This document shows positions 13,501-23,639 of a stretch of 64,000 nt of DNA, piece after piece. The translations under genes were made by a program, and so were the position numbers. Position 1 is the first letter of the stretch, and every line of letters starts with the position of its first letter. The notes beneath the pieces are model-generated. The model had not been told where the DNA came from. It did no database searches and saw nothing but the letters and a program-made list of their open reading frames with translations. This DNA is from Onchidella celtica. Its lineage: Eukaryota > Mollusca > Gastropoda > Systellommatophora > Onchidiidae. The DNA lies in assembly GCA_963931925.1 (NCBI GenBank), contig OZ007570.1, positions 59,584,360 to 59,648,359 of the forward strand, read 5' to 3'.

Positions 13501-16500
13501 TTTACACCTCACTTTACTTGTTTTATTATTTCTTGTTCTGGCGGGGGGGGGGGGGGGGGGGGGGGGGGGGATGATATGGATAAATTTTAATCTATTAATT
13601 TCAATTTTGCCCGGGCAGCAGCCTTTCGGCCTGCTCTTTACGATTTCCAACTGCCAAGGTATCTTTAACGTGCGCAACGTGCATACGGGCCCTCCGAATT
13701 TTTTCGTCCTTATCCGAGAAGACTAGGTACTCGATCCTACCCCCCAATAGGACCAGGGACTTGAAAATATGAGAAAAATCCAATTTCCAAGAACTACTCG
13801 ATCCTACCCCCCAATAGGACCAGGGACTTGAAAATATGAGAAAAATCCACTTTCCAACATAACTGTATTGTCAAATAATGATTCATTTTTATAGTTCAAT
13901 CAGCAAAGTCGTGATGTGTGCCAGCAGCTACCCTGACCAATGTGTACAATGTTAACATCCTCAAACTAACTGCCTGAACACTACCAGGGTGAAATTAGCT
14001 CATTCACACATATTTCATATCAACACGTAGACCTACTCACATTCTTCAAAAATTAATCAAATTCCAAGATGCCGCTGTGACTGATACTTCATGAACTTAT
14101 GTTCTTTACTTTTAGCTGAGTTTCAAGTACAGCAAATATATTACCTAAACTCTGATCAATCAGAAATTCCTTTGCAGCATAACGTTCTTGAAGAGGCCTT
14201 GGTAAGATGTATTTGCCCTCTATGCCCTGAAACCACAACAGAAAAATGTTTACAGAAATGAAACGAATCAGAGATTAGTGCAGACTCTTTAGTCTTTGGC
14301 AAATCAAAATCATACACACTATAAAATAAGGGACTTCTTTTTTTCTTGACCATTGTGTCATACAAAACACTTCCTTCTCATTTATGCATAATGTTTCAAA
14401 AAAAGTAACCCAGACACACTATTAAACAAAATGGTTGGATGGTTACATCCCAGAAGGAAAAATATGTTTCATAACAAATCAGCTTTGATCCAAATAGTTA
14501 ACCATATTTGATTGTGACAATAAACAAACTTATCCAACCAGTACCACAACGTCAATATAAAATTATCATTAATGAAATGAAACTTACTCTCATGCACAAC
14601 AACAGGTCATCCAGTACAGCCTGTTCTTGTGAATATGGTGGAAGAGTCCCAAGAGCTAAAATATTCTGCAATAGTAGAAAACGACAGTATCAATAAGTGC
14701 AAGTACACAAATGGAGCTTTTCAAATAAATGAAGCTCAAAAGGCTTCTGAAGTTTAACTTAAAATATGTGACTGTTTCATTACCTCATTAGTTGAGCCAT
14801 CACTTGCTGTCATAAAATCCAGTGTGAGGTAAGGCCGCTGAAACAACCAGTCTGGCTGTTGTGGGATATTCACTGTAAAGTACATGAAAGTAATATAATA
14901 TACACTCTTGCTCTCTGCCTAGACAAGTTTTTGTAAGATCTACATAAATATAACATACAAAAACTAAAGACAACAGTGGATTCAAACAAGTTTCTCCACT
15001 TCTTCCCATCAATCTTCACATGCTTATGTGGTGGTCATAGAATGTATGGATCACGAGTATGATTTGTGAAAATGAATTTCCCTCATGGGCTAAAAAAGTG
15101 ATTCTTATCTTATTTATATTTCCTCACAATACTGAAAAATGCAACGTTCCATCAGGCTGAAAATGAAATACCTTCAACTGTCAAAATTCAAATTGACATG
15201 TTAATATTAGACTAGAGGGATGTTAAATGACCACCTCTACTGTGAATTTATGACAGAGATGGAACCAGGCCACACAAAAATTCCTTAACTTTTTCCAGCA
15301 AGCGTTTGTCGCGCGCGAATATAAAAGATGACTCAACAATACATAATAAAGGCATGTCAGTAATAGTCTAATACCATCAGAAATCTGTCCTAGAGATATA
15401 TGATAAGTATGAATGACATGAGGTGCCATCTTGATCCCAAGTCATTTCTCAGTTTGTCTCTTTAGACCACACTATCTTAGATCTAAATGGGTTACACTGC
15501 AAGTTTACATGCTAATCAAAAACACATATGTACGGCTTATTATCAATGACTTTATCCAAATATTTGTTTGACTAATCCCTACCCAATGCAAGGTACATCT
15601 AACTTTGTTTGGTAACCCCCCTAAACTTTTTTTTAACAAACAAGCTCTACTTATAGTCTTTAACCTACCAAGACACAACTCATCCTGAATGAAACACTGA
15701 AAAGAAAGGTACGTATGCTATATGTGATCTTTTTCCATTTCCAGGTCTAAGCTACAATTTGAAAAACGTGACTCTGACACTGCACGATGTTGACAAAGTC
15801 TGTTTGCGCCTGGTTCTAGATTTAGTGTAGACCTAGATCTAGGTCTTGAGATTAGTTCTCTACTTTTATTTGAACAATGCTGTGAAAATTAAAGACTACC
15901 ATGACTATCACTGACGCTACCTTGAAATTTCATCTCACAGGCTTCACCTGTAAATATCAATAGCGTGGGGATAAATGACGGCGGAAAAAAAATTTCCAGA
16001 ACCGGTTCCATCCCTGTTGTTAGGAGTAAAAGATACAATATCTACTATGTTAAATTCCTCTACTGTTTGCTGTGAAAAAATGAGGCCAAAATTTTTAGGA
16101 ATGCCACAAAATGTTATCTTCTATGCAACACTGAATATAATATGTGCAGTCACAATAAATAACAAACCAGTCACGCCATTCTTGATTTATATTAGTACGA
16201 TAAAAAAAAAAAAAGACCTTTACTTTTAACCAAAAAGGTAAACTGTTACCTGTTTTGTGAAGGGTAAACACTGTTGTGAAAAGTGGGTTTTTTTCCCCCC
16301 AAAAATATATACATTTTAAAAAATGCACTTATACCATTTCTTGTCAGCTGCTTTTCTCGCAAAACTTTCTGCAGGAAGTCAGATGAAGGTGTGTCAACCA
16401 CTTTGGCTTGTTTCCGTAGGATGTCTTTAATCTTGAAGATATGATATTGATACAAATGTTAAACATAAGCTTCGAAAAAATCTACAACACAAAATCAATC

Positions 16501-18635
16501 ATGACAGTAATAGAAATCTAACTCTGCAGGATCTGTCTGAACATGGTTTCAGAATACTGACATAACATCATTTACAGATATACATCCCATCACTCTGTTG
16601 TTTTGAAATGGACATAATTTTTTAAACTCAGTTAATTTCAGTTTTATTTACAACAAAACCACTCAAATTTTATTTCATTTTACTGACAAAATAACAAAAG
16701 ATATTTGAATAAACTGCAGCTACAATATCAGAGAGATTATTTCTGCAAATTTCATAATCATAAAACTAACATATTGTAACCACTCATAATAACTTATTTT
16801 TATGAACTAGACTGAATGATTATTTGACCCATGAATTTATATTGAACTACCTACCTCTGATAACTCTTCCTCTGTCAATTTAGTTACTGGTGCTGGCAGC
16901 TGCCCTGTCACTTTGCTATGTGGAAGAAGAGTCATCCCCTCTTTTTTTGCTTTCTCTAGGGCATTCTTTGCAAGGAAATCTTTCGTCTACATAATGAAAC
17001 ATACAATCATACAATGACAGATAAAATGGGATTGCATATGAATGACAGATTAATTCCAATTACTTTTTTAAATATCATCTTCCTACAAGCCTGAAGTTAG
17101 TTTCACATCATATCACCTGTTCCTGGTGGTTTGGTTTTAGCTACTTTTTTTTATTTTACACTTTGAGCATTGTGTAAGTACCTTCAAAATTCCTATTGTG
17201 AAATACCAACACAAAATATTCCATACTGGCTGCCATAAGGTGCGAATGAGACAAAATTATTAATATATCACTATTGACAAACACAAAACAACTTCATCAT
17301 GGAATTACTCAATTCAGCAGATGTTAGTTTTTCTTTTTTAAATGAGCCATTTAATCAAAATGTGGACAATCTTAGAATTTTATTGCTTCATCTACACCAA
17401 AATATTTTGACTGTCAAATCTGCAGAGCTCTCACCTCCTCTTCTTCACAAAGCATAGAGAGTAAATACACCAGTGGGTCCAAATCTCTGACACTGAAAAT
17501 AAATTTGTAAATGAATTATGATCAAAAACTTTAAACAGTTATTATGTCAACAATAAAATACATGTTCTCTCACCAAATTATACTAAACCAAAAAGGATGC
17601 ATATGCAACACCAGGCATTCCTTGAAGTTGAAGTTAAAAAAAATCAAAACCAAAAACAAAAACAAAAAGAAAATATTAAAAACGCACACACACAAAGTTG
17701 TCATCTCAAGTTCCACGGAAATTTTTGCAAAGGGACACCATTTATCAGCATGGAACATGTGAACAATTAATGATTTGCTTTTAAAAATGACTTCAATTTT
17801 AGCTCAGGCCTAGCTTTATGAAATCAATGAAGTACTGAACTTGCTTCAACATAGTGGTGAAACTTACTTCTTCCCCTTGAGCTCATCATACTTTGCCAGA
17901 AACTCTATTGGGGTCTCAGTTGACTCTGCAATTTTTCTTTTCGCCTGGCTTGAAGACACCTGATAGGAAAAGTTGTACAAAATGATAACATAATAATAAC
18001 ATTCAAAATTTACCAACAAAGTAGCTAAAGTTTCAAAATATTTTTTGAGGCCGTACCAATGACTGTGATAAAAAATAAATGCACTCCCGTTAAAAGTGAA
18101 ATAAATATCTGATAGTTAAAAGTGATGTCTGACTCAACTTCACTAAAGACAAATCGACTCCTCAAACTACCTCATAATTGTGAAAAAAAAAAAAGGATTT
18201 CACTTTCAATTCATAATTTTATTACCTGTGTTGTTATGTATGGTGTTCTACTCTTCAGCAGTCTCTCAGTATAAACCTCCTCTCCAATTGGATCTGAAGA
18301 TCTAACACTGTTGAACAGGAATAGATAAATCATTTGTCAAGAAATCAAAACTTGGCACAAATGTTTTGCGAACCAAAGAACAAAACAATTCTCTACAAAC
18401 TGCATGGGATTAGACTGGTGTGACTCAATTACCAACAATTACTCTTAATCTTGATAATCAGTTGTGAGTGTACCTAAACACCTATTTCATAATGAATTAT
18501 TTAATAATTTTCTACACAATGACCATTAATGAAAGTACTAAATATTTAACTTTCAGTTTTACCTTAATAGTGTCATCAGCTCGCTGATGTGATGATGCAG
18601 TGTGAATTCACTCATCTTGATTCTGTCAGGAAAAC
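1559..18635 (-). CDS. TUBGCP2: Gamma-tubulin complex component 2 (GCP2/Spc97 family), 5' part, 23 coding exons
   Basis: Core subunit of the gamma-tubulin small and ring complexes that nucleate microtubules at centrosomes and basal bodies. Coding exons in transcript order: 18615-18563 (ATG at 18615), 18301-18226, 17959-17868, 17492-17435, 16986-16855, 16431-16335, 14872-14784, 14665-14588, 14226-14145, 13279-13202, 12811-12744, 11772-11728, 11560-11468, 11136-11075, 10799-10757, 9662-9591, 8924-8863, 7857-7745, 3795-3645, 2820-2641, 2450-2377, 1990-1890, 1629-1559. They join without a phase clash into about 656 codons. Recognisable GCP2 stretches include KSSFEYGLVNHAL, EKWIYRGIIVDPYSE, KHYFLLDKGDF, STANVDPFKDDL and FRHLFYCKHVER, covering the N-terminal extension, the GRIP1 domain and the start of GRIP2. 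The family is about 900 residues long, so some 240 C-terminal residues lie left of the window. A splice acceptor just upstream of the ATG (exon edge 18635) implies an untranslated first exon. I read the exons by eye; identification is near certain, single exon edges slightly less so. Confidence 0.96.
4740..4845 (+). repeat. 3' tail of a SINE or LINE
   Basis: The stretch has the look of an invertebrate retroposon tail, with GCTTTGATATTGTAAAAGC followed by a segment resembling CGCTATATAAATTTTTATTATT. No coding sequence is visible. The assignment rests on general resemblance only. Confidence 0.4.
4945..5130 (+). mobile_element. tRNA-derived SINE fragment inside the piggyBac element
   Basis: The head reads like a decayed tRNA gene, with an A-box-like TGGCTAGGCTGG at about 4975-4986 and a B-box-like GGGTTCAAATCC at about 5002-5013, the internal RNA polymerase III promoter arrangement. 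The following body (AGGAAAGGCACTTGACAC and onward) is not tRNA, which argues for a SINE rather than a tRNA gene. The 3' limit is uncertain; sequence to about 5400, including a TTA/TG microsatellite, may belong to it or to a second repeat. Confidence 0.7.
5501..6917 (+). pseudogene. piggyBac transposase pseudogene (DDE_Tnp_1_7 type)
   Basis: An ATG at 5501 opens the acidic N-terminus usual for this family (MDQDLDVSTDSEEE and so on), which stops at a TAG at 5645. The catalytic region resumes at about 5998-6195 and 6199-6408, separated by a TGA, with family landmarks DEQLVPWRGRC, PSKPGKYDIKIFW and YLGK. After a frame change it continues at 6429-6755 (GRNMTYDNFFTDMELA, GTVRRNKRFLP). The C-terminal block RLFYNMLDVASIVAL and its flank ends at a TGA at 6915-6917. 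Several stops and frameshifts make it non-functional. It would catalyse cut-and-paste transposition at TTAA if intact. Confidence 0.92.
7858..8862 (-). other. TUBGCP2: U12-type (minor spliceosome) AT-AC intron in TUBGCP2
   Basis: On the minus strand the intron starts ATATCCTTTG at 8862, a perfect match to the U12 AT-AC donor. It ends TTTGCAC at 7858. A TCCTTAATTC branch-site match lies at 7874-7865, with its adenosines 10-11 bases from the acceptor, which is normal spacing for U12 introns. No GT-AG pair restores the reading frame here. The AT-AC junction gives the conserved GCP2 string YNDAYWEKHYS, with the intron splitting the Ala codon after two bases. A TTAA-flanked element of about 744 bp inside it explains most of the 1,005-bp length. 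Confidence 0.9.
8053..8796. mobile_element. TTAA-flanked piggyBac-like MITE within the U12 intron
   Basis: It is flanked by TTAA at 8049-8052 and 8797-8800. The ends are inverted repeats, CCCTTTCGTAT at the left and CCCTTTTGTGT read inward from the right. There is no transposase. A CCGGCC-rich segment near 8098-8165 is partly palindromic. It would need a piggyBac transposase supplied from elsewhere. Confidence 0.75.
12071..12708. mobile_element. TTAA-flanked piggyBac-like MITE in a TUBGCP2 intron
   Basis: TTAA copies lie at 12067-12070 and 12709-12712. The terminal inverted repeats are CTCTTTCTGACCCG at the left and CTCTTTCTGTCCCG read inward from the right, 13 of 14 matching. Shorter direct and inverted motifs (GATCGATGCA, GATCAATGCA) occur near the right end. 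No coding capacity was seen. It lies between TUBGCP2 exons 11 and 12. Confidence 0.8.
13543..13570 (+). repeat. Homopolymer tract of 28 G
   Basis: An uninterrupted run of G. It lies at the left edge of a dispersed repeat (13590-13853) in a TUBGCP2 intron, between exons 9 and 10. Confidence 0.95.
13590..13853. repeat. Dispersed repeat with an internal tandem duplication
   Basis: The block contains a motif (TTTAACGTGC ... CGGGCCCTCCG ... CGTCCTTATCCGAGAAGAC) that resembles a repeat I associate with many marine invertebrate genomes, though I cannot name the family. A unit beginning ACTCGATCCTACCCCCCAAT is present twice in tandem (about 13729-13794 and 13795-13853). The period is about 67 bp and the copies are almost identical, so the duplication is recent. 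Confidence 0.7.
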
Positions 18636-18868
18636 CTAAATACAGAGACAAAATATAACAATTTATTTTGTAGCTAATGGTCCAAATACATCTCATTTTA
18701 AATTTTATAAATCAGCTCCTGATTGTTCAGTATATCATGATACAATACAGAGGCACTGAAAATGAAAAGAGTACAAAAGATGGTACAAATGAAAATATAA
18801 GTTTTTATGCCTATTTATAATACATGAACTTGCAGAAGAGTGTGAACAATACTCGAGCAAATTATTAA

Positions 18869-19613
18869 CCCATACCCCGCGCGCTACCCGTAAAGCCCGC
18901 TGCACGGTCAGTGATCTTATCTGGGGTCACTGACCCGTGCCGCTATGCGATGACCACAAACGCTGTCCACATGGTTCGGTTTTTATTGATCGGTATGAAA
19001 ACATTCGCTGCTATGCCGTATCACGCTTGATAATGAATTAACCAGCAAAACCTTAGTCTGTCAGTCTCTAACCAATGATCTGACTTATGATTCCAAACTG
19101 ACAGCGTAGTTTTCCTGAGAACGAAGCTTGATAACTAGCCATGCCCTCCCAAGCCCTACACAAATGGTTTCATCCTGATTGACACATACTAATAAACCAA
19201 TGTGGGCATTTGGGGCAAAGATTATTTCAGAGCTTGTTTCTGATTGGTTCTTAAAACAACTCCAGATGGTGGTCAGCTTGTGACAAAATGAGATATTATT
19301 GCAAATTTGTTGAGCAACAGTTCGCATGTCGATGTTACACCTTTTGAAGGTGTGGGGAGAGCCTTTGAAAGCTTAGTCTTTGTGATTCCGAACAGTGGTT
19401 CACTGGGTAACATGTCCATGTCACAATGCCTTTGATTTAGAAGAGATACAGTGAACAATAACACTGTGGTTACTTCTCAAAAAGGTCAGTGACTCGACGT
19501 GTGAAAATACGGCTTGCGCGTGGCGCCGTCAGCTTGACCTTGCCGACTTTTGCCACCTGTCCGGCGTGGGCGCTTGGGAAACATGGGCGGCATTTAATTG
19601 CGCAGGGTGAGCG
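18869..19613. mobile_element. Probable TTAA-flanked MITE upstream of the TUBGCP2 start codon
   Basis: TTAA lies at 18865-18868 and 19614-19617. The ends are an imperfect inverted pair (CCCATACCCCGCGC against CGCTCACCCTGCGC read inward), with GGTCAGTGA / GGTCACTGA motifs near both ends. GC-rich ends and an AT-rich middle fit the other TTAA elements here. The weaker terminal match makes this the least certain of the set. Confidence 0.55.
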
Positions 19614-19617
19614 TTAA

Positions 19618-20590
19618 GAGTTATTCAGTTAGGGACAGGTTTGATAAAAGGTTTGGACTTTATTAGTAATACAAACTGTCACAATATTTTCTTTTTATTT
19701 TCTGGTTTAGAGGGTATGGGTTATGGATGTATGTTAAGGTTTAGGATGAGGGATAAGGCCAGGTTAGGAACAGGTATAGTGTTATGGATTGACTAGTGGT
19801 CAAGATGTACTGAATTCTTCCTTAAAACCTGCTTACACTGGTGAGTTTCAGGAACAGAACAAAGGTATAGAGGCAGTGGAGGAAGAACTCTTCAGGCTTT
19901 CCCATTTCTCCCTAGTAAAGCGAAGGAGTTGTTTGCTTCAGCTTTTCAAGATATGAATATAAAATTAATCGGACATTTCAAGGCTTTTGTCACTCCCTAA
20001 AATTTCAAGGGCTTTGGTTTTTGCCTGCTTGCTTTGGTATATCATATGGGCGACTGAGACTATCTCATAGACAGCTCTCACCTTCAAACATTTTTTTTGG
20101 TGAAACTTTCATTGACTACTCAATCAAACACTATTTTATTTTACACCAAGATTGTTTTGGTTTTTTCTTGTCACATGAGGAAATTGGAATGAAACAAGGG
20201 GGAGAGTTCCATTTTGAGTTACATTACAGAGATACTACAAGGACATGATGACTTTTGGAGCGACCGTGAGCGGGAGGTCGCACGTGGGCAGCGCCCCTGA
20301 TGAGTTAGAAATAGATCTAGTCCTCTAGGGATGTTCTTACAATTAGTGGGGCTCAGCGATTAACACTCGGAACATGAAATGTGTGCCCGACCAAAGCTCT
20401 GTAACTCATGGTACTCCTCCCGAATCAATGAATGGTTCTAGAATCTAGATCTGGGTCTAGACCAGTTTTTCAGGCGGAATTCGGAAAGGGTCAGATTTTA
20501 CTCCCCTTTCACTGTTTCAGGTTCAGAACAGTGTTTATGTAGGCCTACAAAGACAACAAATTTTAATGCTTTCCCCTAATTTTTTCCTAG
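19618..20590. other. Non-coding stretch between MITE and satellite
   Basis: I see no exon or named repeat here. AGATCT/CTAGATCT-rich patches occur at about 20310-20460, as elsewhere in this window. If TUBGCP2 has its first exon near 27.2 kb, this region is part of its first intron. Confidence 0.4.
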
Positions 20591-20734
20591 GTTGCCTATA
20601 TTCGGACTCGATATAAAATCATCATATACGGACTCGAGTCCGAATATAATGATTTTATATTCGGACTCCGGAGTCCCGATATGACTGTTTCATATTCGGA
20701 CTCGGGTCCGTCCTTACTCCCGATAGCGTTATTT

Positions 20735-20880
20735 CATACATGCTGGCTGCTCTTCTGTATCAATAGAAAATTATGCCCCCCAACCCCCCCCCCCCAGCCA
20801 ATCCATCCGCGCTATAATCAATAGTCCCCACATTGATGTACTTTTGTGACAAGTAACACTTTGGGGGAATGTCCGGGGGG
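20735..20880. repeat. Left copy of a duplicated flank (partner at about 21828-21962)
   Basis: Both copies read TGGCTGCTCTTCTGTATCAA, then AATTATGCCCC, a C-run, AGCCAATCCATCCGCG, ATAATCAATAGTCCCCACAT and AAGTAACACTTTGG, in the same orientation on either side of the tandem array. They differ by small changes such as C-run length and a few substitutions. This looks like a segmental duplication or the direct repeats of a composite unit. Confidence 0.85.
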
Positions 20881-20991
20881 GGGGGGGGGGGGGGGGGGGG
20901 TGAGAGCCCAGGGTGTGAAAAGCCTACTTGGGGGGGAATGTCGGGGGGGGGGGGGGGGGGTTTGAGAGCCCATAGTGTGAAAAGCCTACTT

Positions 20992-21145
20992 GGGGGGGGG
21001 GGGGGGGGTGTGTGTGTGTGTGTGTGAGTCCGAATATAATGATTTTATATTCGGACTCCGGAGTCCGAATATAAAATAACGCTATCGGAACTCCGGATAT
21101 AAAATCATTATATTCGGACTCTCACACACACACACCCCCCCCCCC
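20992..21145. repeat. Long near-perfect inverted repeat (foldback)
   Basis: Reading from the left there is a G-run, a TG-run, GAGTCCGAATATAATG, ATTTTATATTCGG and CTCCGG. The right arm carries the mirror order ending in CA repeats and a C-run. Even the homopolymer and dinucleotide tracts are mirrored, so the arms were probably copied from one another. The centre is at about 21069. Confidence 0.88.
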
Positions 21146-21215
21146 GATAGCGTTATTTTATATTCGGACTCCGGAGTCCCGATAGCGCTATTTTATATTC
21201 GGACTCCGGAGTCCC

Positions 21216-21760
21216 GATATCGGGCCCGACCACATTCCCGAGTCCCGATATCATTATTTATTATTCGGACTCCAGAGTCCCGATATGCCTATTTTATATT
21301 CGGACTCTGGAGTCCCGATAGCGTTAGTTTATAATCGGACACCGGAGTCCGGATAGCGTTAGTTTATATTCGGACTCCGGAGTGCCGATATCGGGCCCGA
21401 CCGCATTCCCGAGTCCCGATATCATCATTTATTATTGGAACTCCAGAGTCCCGATATGCCTATTTTATATTCGGACTCCGGAGTCCCGATATCGGGCCCG
21501 ACCGCATTCCCGAGTCCCGATATCATCATTTATTATTCGAACTCCAGAGTCCCGATATGCCTATTTAATATTCGGACTGCGGAGTCCCGATATCGGGCCC
21601 GACCGCATTCCCGAGTCCCGATATCATCATTTATTATTCGAACTCCAGAGTCCCGATATGCCTATTTTATATTCGGACTCCGGAGTCCCGATAGCGTTAG
21701 TTTATAGGCCCGACCGCATTCCCGAGTCCCGATATCATCATTTATTATTCGGACTCCAAA
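21216..21760 (+). repeat. Tandem array with about 101-bp period
   Basis: The landmark GATATCGGGCCCGACC recurs at 21216, 21387, 21488 and 21589, and in shortened form near 21704. The two central intervals are exactly 101 bp. Each unit also holds GCATTCCCGAGTCCCGATAT, a CATCATTTATTATTCGAAC stretch and CCAGAGTCCCGATATGCC. Units differ by a few bases or short deletions. Confidence 0.9.
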
Positions 21761-22115
21761 GTCCCGATAGGCCTATTTTATAATGGAATGGATAGGCCTA
21801 TGTCAGGGACCATGCCTGCCTCTAGGTTGCTGGCTGCTCTTCTGTATCAATAGAAAATTATGCCCCCCCCCCAGCCAATCCATCCGCGTTATAATCAATA
21901 GTCCCCACATTGATGTTACTTTTGTAACAAGTAACACTTTGGAGTAGCCTACTCGGGGGGGGGGGTTGAGCTTAGGGTATGAAAAGCCTACTCTGGGGGG
22001 GTTTGAGCCCAGTAGGCGCGTAAAAAAGTCCGAGTCCGAGTACAAATTTCTTATACGGGCGATGGCTCTGAAAGAGTCCGAATATAAAATTCTAATATTC
22101 GGACTCGAGTCCGAA

Positions 22116-22500
22116 TAGACACAACGTTTTTCCTAACAGCTACCACTAACCAGTGTAAACAGGCCTTTAGATCTAGACTGTACGGACTAACGAACTGAAA
22201 TGATCTTATCTTCCACGGATGCAACAAGCTTACCAAGCAAGTTACTTTACTGAGAGGTCTCCAAACTTATTTGGGAACATTTAGATAGATAGAGTCTAGA
22301 TCTAGGTTCTAGATCTAGATATTGGGTGATTGCCCCTGAATGCAAATGGTGGAAAATTTGTGAAGCTGTTAAATCAACCATTATACTTTGAAAAATACTG
22401 GATCAAACGCATTATTTATTGACATTTATTCACATCTAGAGAGTCTAGACATACCATAGATCTATAATATATCAGACCCAAAAATCTAGACGTTATTTAT
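22116..22500. other. Non-coding spacer rich in CTAGATCTAG
   Basis: No exon was recognised. AGATCT-type words recur at about 22165, 22300, 22435 and 22620-22690, including inside the 5' end of the LINE, so the LINE's 5' boundary cannot be fixed from this sequence alone. Confidence 0.4.
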
Positions 22501-22721
22501 ATAGAATCTGGTTAGTTTACAGTACCAACTTGACAAGAAAAACGAGATGGCGGACACCTCTGCAGAATTTGGATTCTAGCCTAGATCTAGTAGTGTGGGA
22601 TCGTTTCAACGTTGTACTGCATTATAGTGGTCAGATCTAGTAACCAGACAAGCTAACAGACAACCAGCTAGTGGCCAGATCTAGATCTAGACTGATCTTG
22701 ACCAAGAAAAAACAAGTCACA

Positions 22722-23624
22722 ATGAGTACTGACAGAAGTAAAAAACAGTCAAGAAAAGAAGACACAGTGTGTGGGAAATGTGATAAAGTAGTGGGAAAAA
22801 AGGAAATGGGAGTTAAGTGTGACATGTGGGAACTGTGGCATCATACAGTGTGTGAGGGCGTCAGCGAGGCACTATACAAGGCAATGCAGGAGGCAGAGAA
22901 AGAAACTTCACAAGGGCTGCATTGGTATTGCAAAAAGTGTAACAAATTTGCAGGTGGTCTAATGACAAGCATGAAAAGCCTTACAGGTAGGCAGGACACC
23001 CTCGAAAGTAAAGTTACCGACATAGAAGTCCAGATTTCTCACAAATTCAAGGAGGTTGAGATATCACATGCTAGGCTGGCAGAGAAGTTAGAAACCATAG
23101 TAGTGGACACAGCAAAGGAAAGTATTAAAGAGATGGAAGATAGAGATTCAAGGATGCTTAATGTCATCTTGTTTGGAGTAGAGGAAAGTACAGAAACTGA
23201 CCCAGAACGTAGGAAGGAGGAAGACATGAAAAAAGCCGTCGATGTCGCCCAAAAGGGGCTTGGATGTGATGATGCAGTCATCGAGCAAACCAGACGTCTG
23301 GGGAAAAAAGAAGACAAGGCAAAGGATAAGAAAGGACCACGTCCATTATTATTGAAAGTCAAGACACATCAACATGCACAAGCCTTATTACAATCAGGAC
23401 GGAAACTGAGGGAACATCAAGACAAATGCTTTCACTCTATTTCAGTCAAAAGGGATATGACTTTTTTAGAAAGGGAAGAGACGAGGAAGCTAGTTTCATT
23501 AAGAAACCAGAAGAGGGCGGAGACAGAAGCACAGAAAGGGACGGAAATATGGGCAATCAGAAGAAATCGAGTGATAAACATCGCAAGAACAGAGGCGAGG
23601 GACCAGCACGGGGCCACAGTGTAG
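22722..23624 (+). pseudogene. LINE ORF1 protein with degenerate PHD-type zinc finger
   Basis: From ATG 22722 the product is about 300 residues. A C4HC3-like pattern sits near residues 15-80 (CGKC ... KCDMWELWHHTVC ... WYCKKC), followed by a probable coiled coil and a basic segment. ORF1 proteins of CR1-like elements often pair a PHD finger with an RNA-binding region. One expected zinc ligand is Trp (CDMW in place of CDxC), so this finger is probably damaged. The frame is otherwise open and overlaps the beginning of the ORF2 frame. Confidence 0.8.
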
Positions 23625-23639
23625 GAAACACAACAAAAC

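Larger units (their letters stand above)
20595..22115. repeat. Complex satellite and palindrome block built on a GGACTCCGGAGTCC motif
   Basis: The block is made of variants of ATATTCGGACTC plus its reverse complement GAGTCCGAATAT, joined by CCGGAGTCCCGATA pieces. It begins and ends with an ATTCGGACTCGAGTCCGAAT-type palindrome (about 20600-20645 and 22095-22115). It contains a tandem array, a long foldback, three poly-G tracts, and two copies of an unrelated side sequence on either side of the array. Long open frames through it (for example 21382-21783) translate the repeat and are not genes. Confidence 0.9.

Noticed and set aside
21382..21783. Long open frame with internal amino-acid repeats (PESRYHHLL, SPDMPIL and so on)
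   Set aside because: It is a translation of the 101-bp satellite; a second frame is open over the same DNA, and there is no splice or start context.
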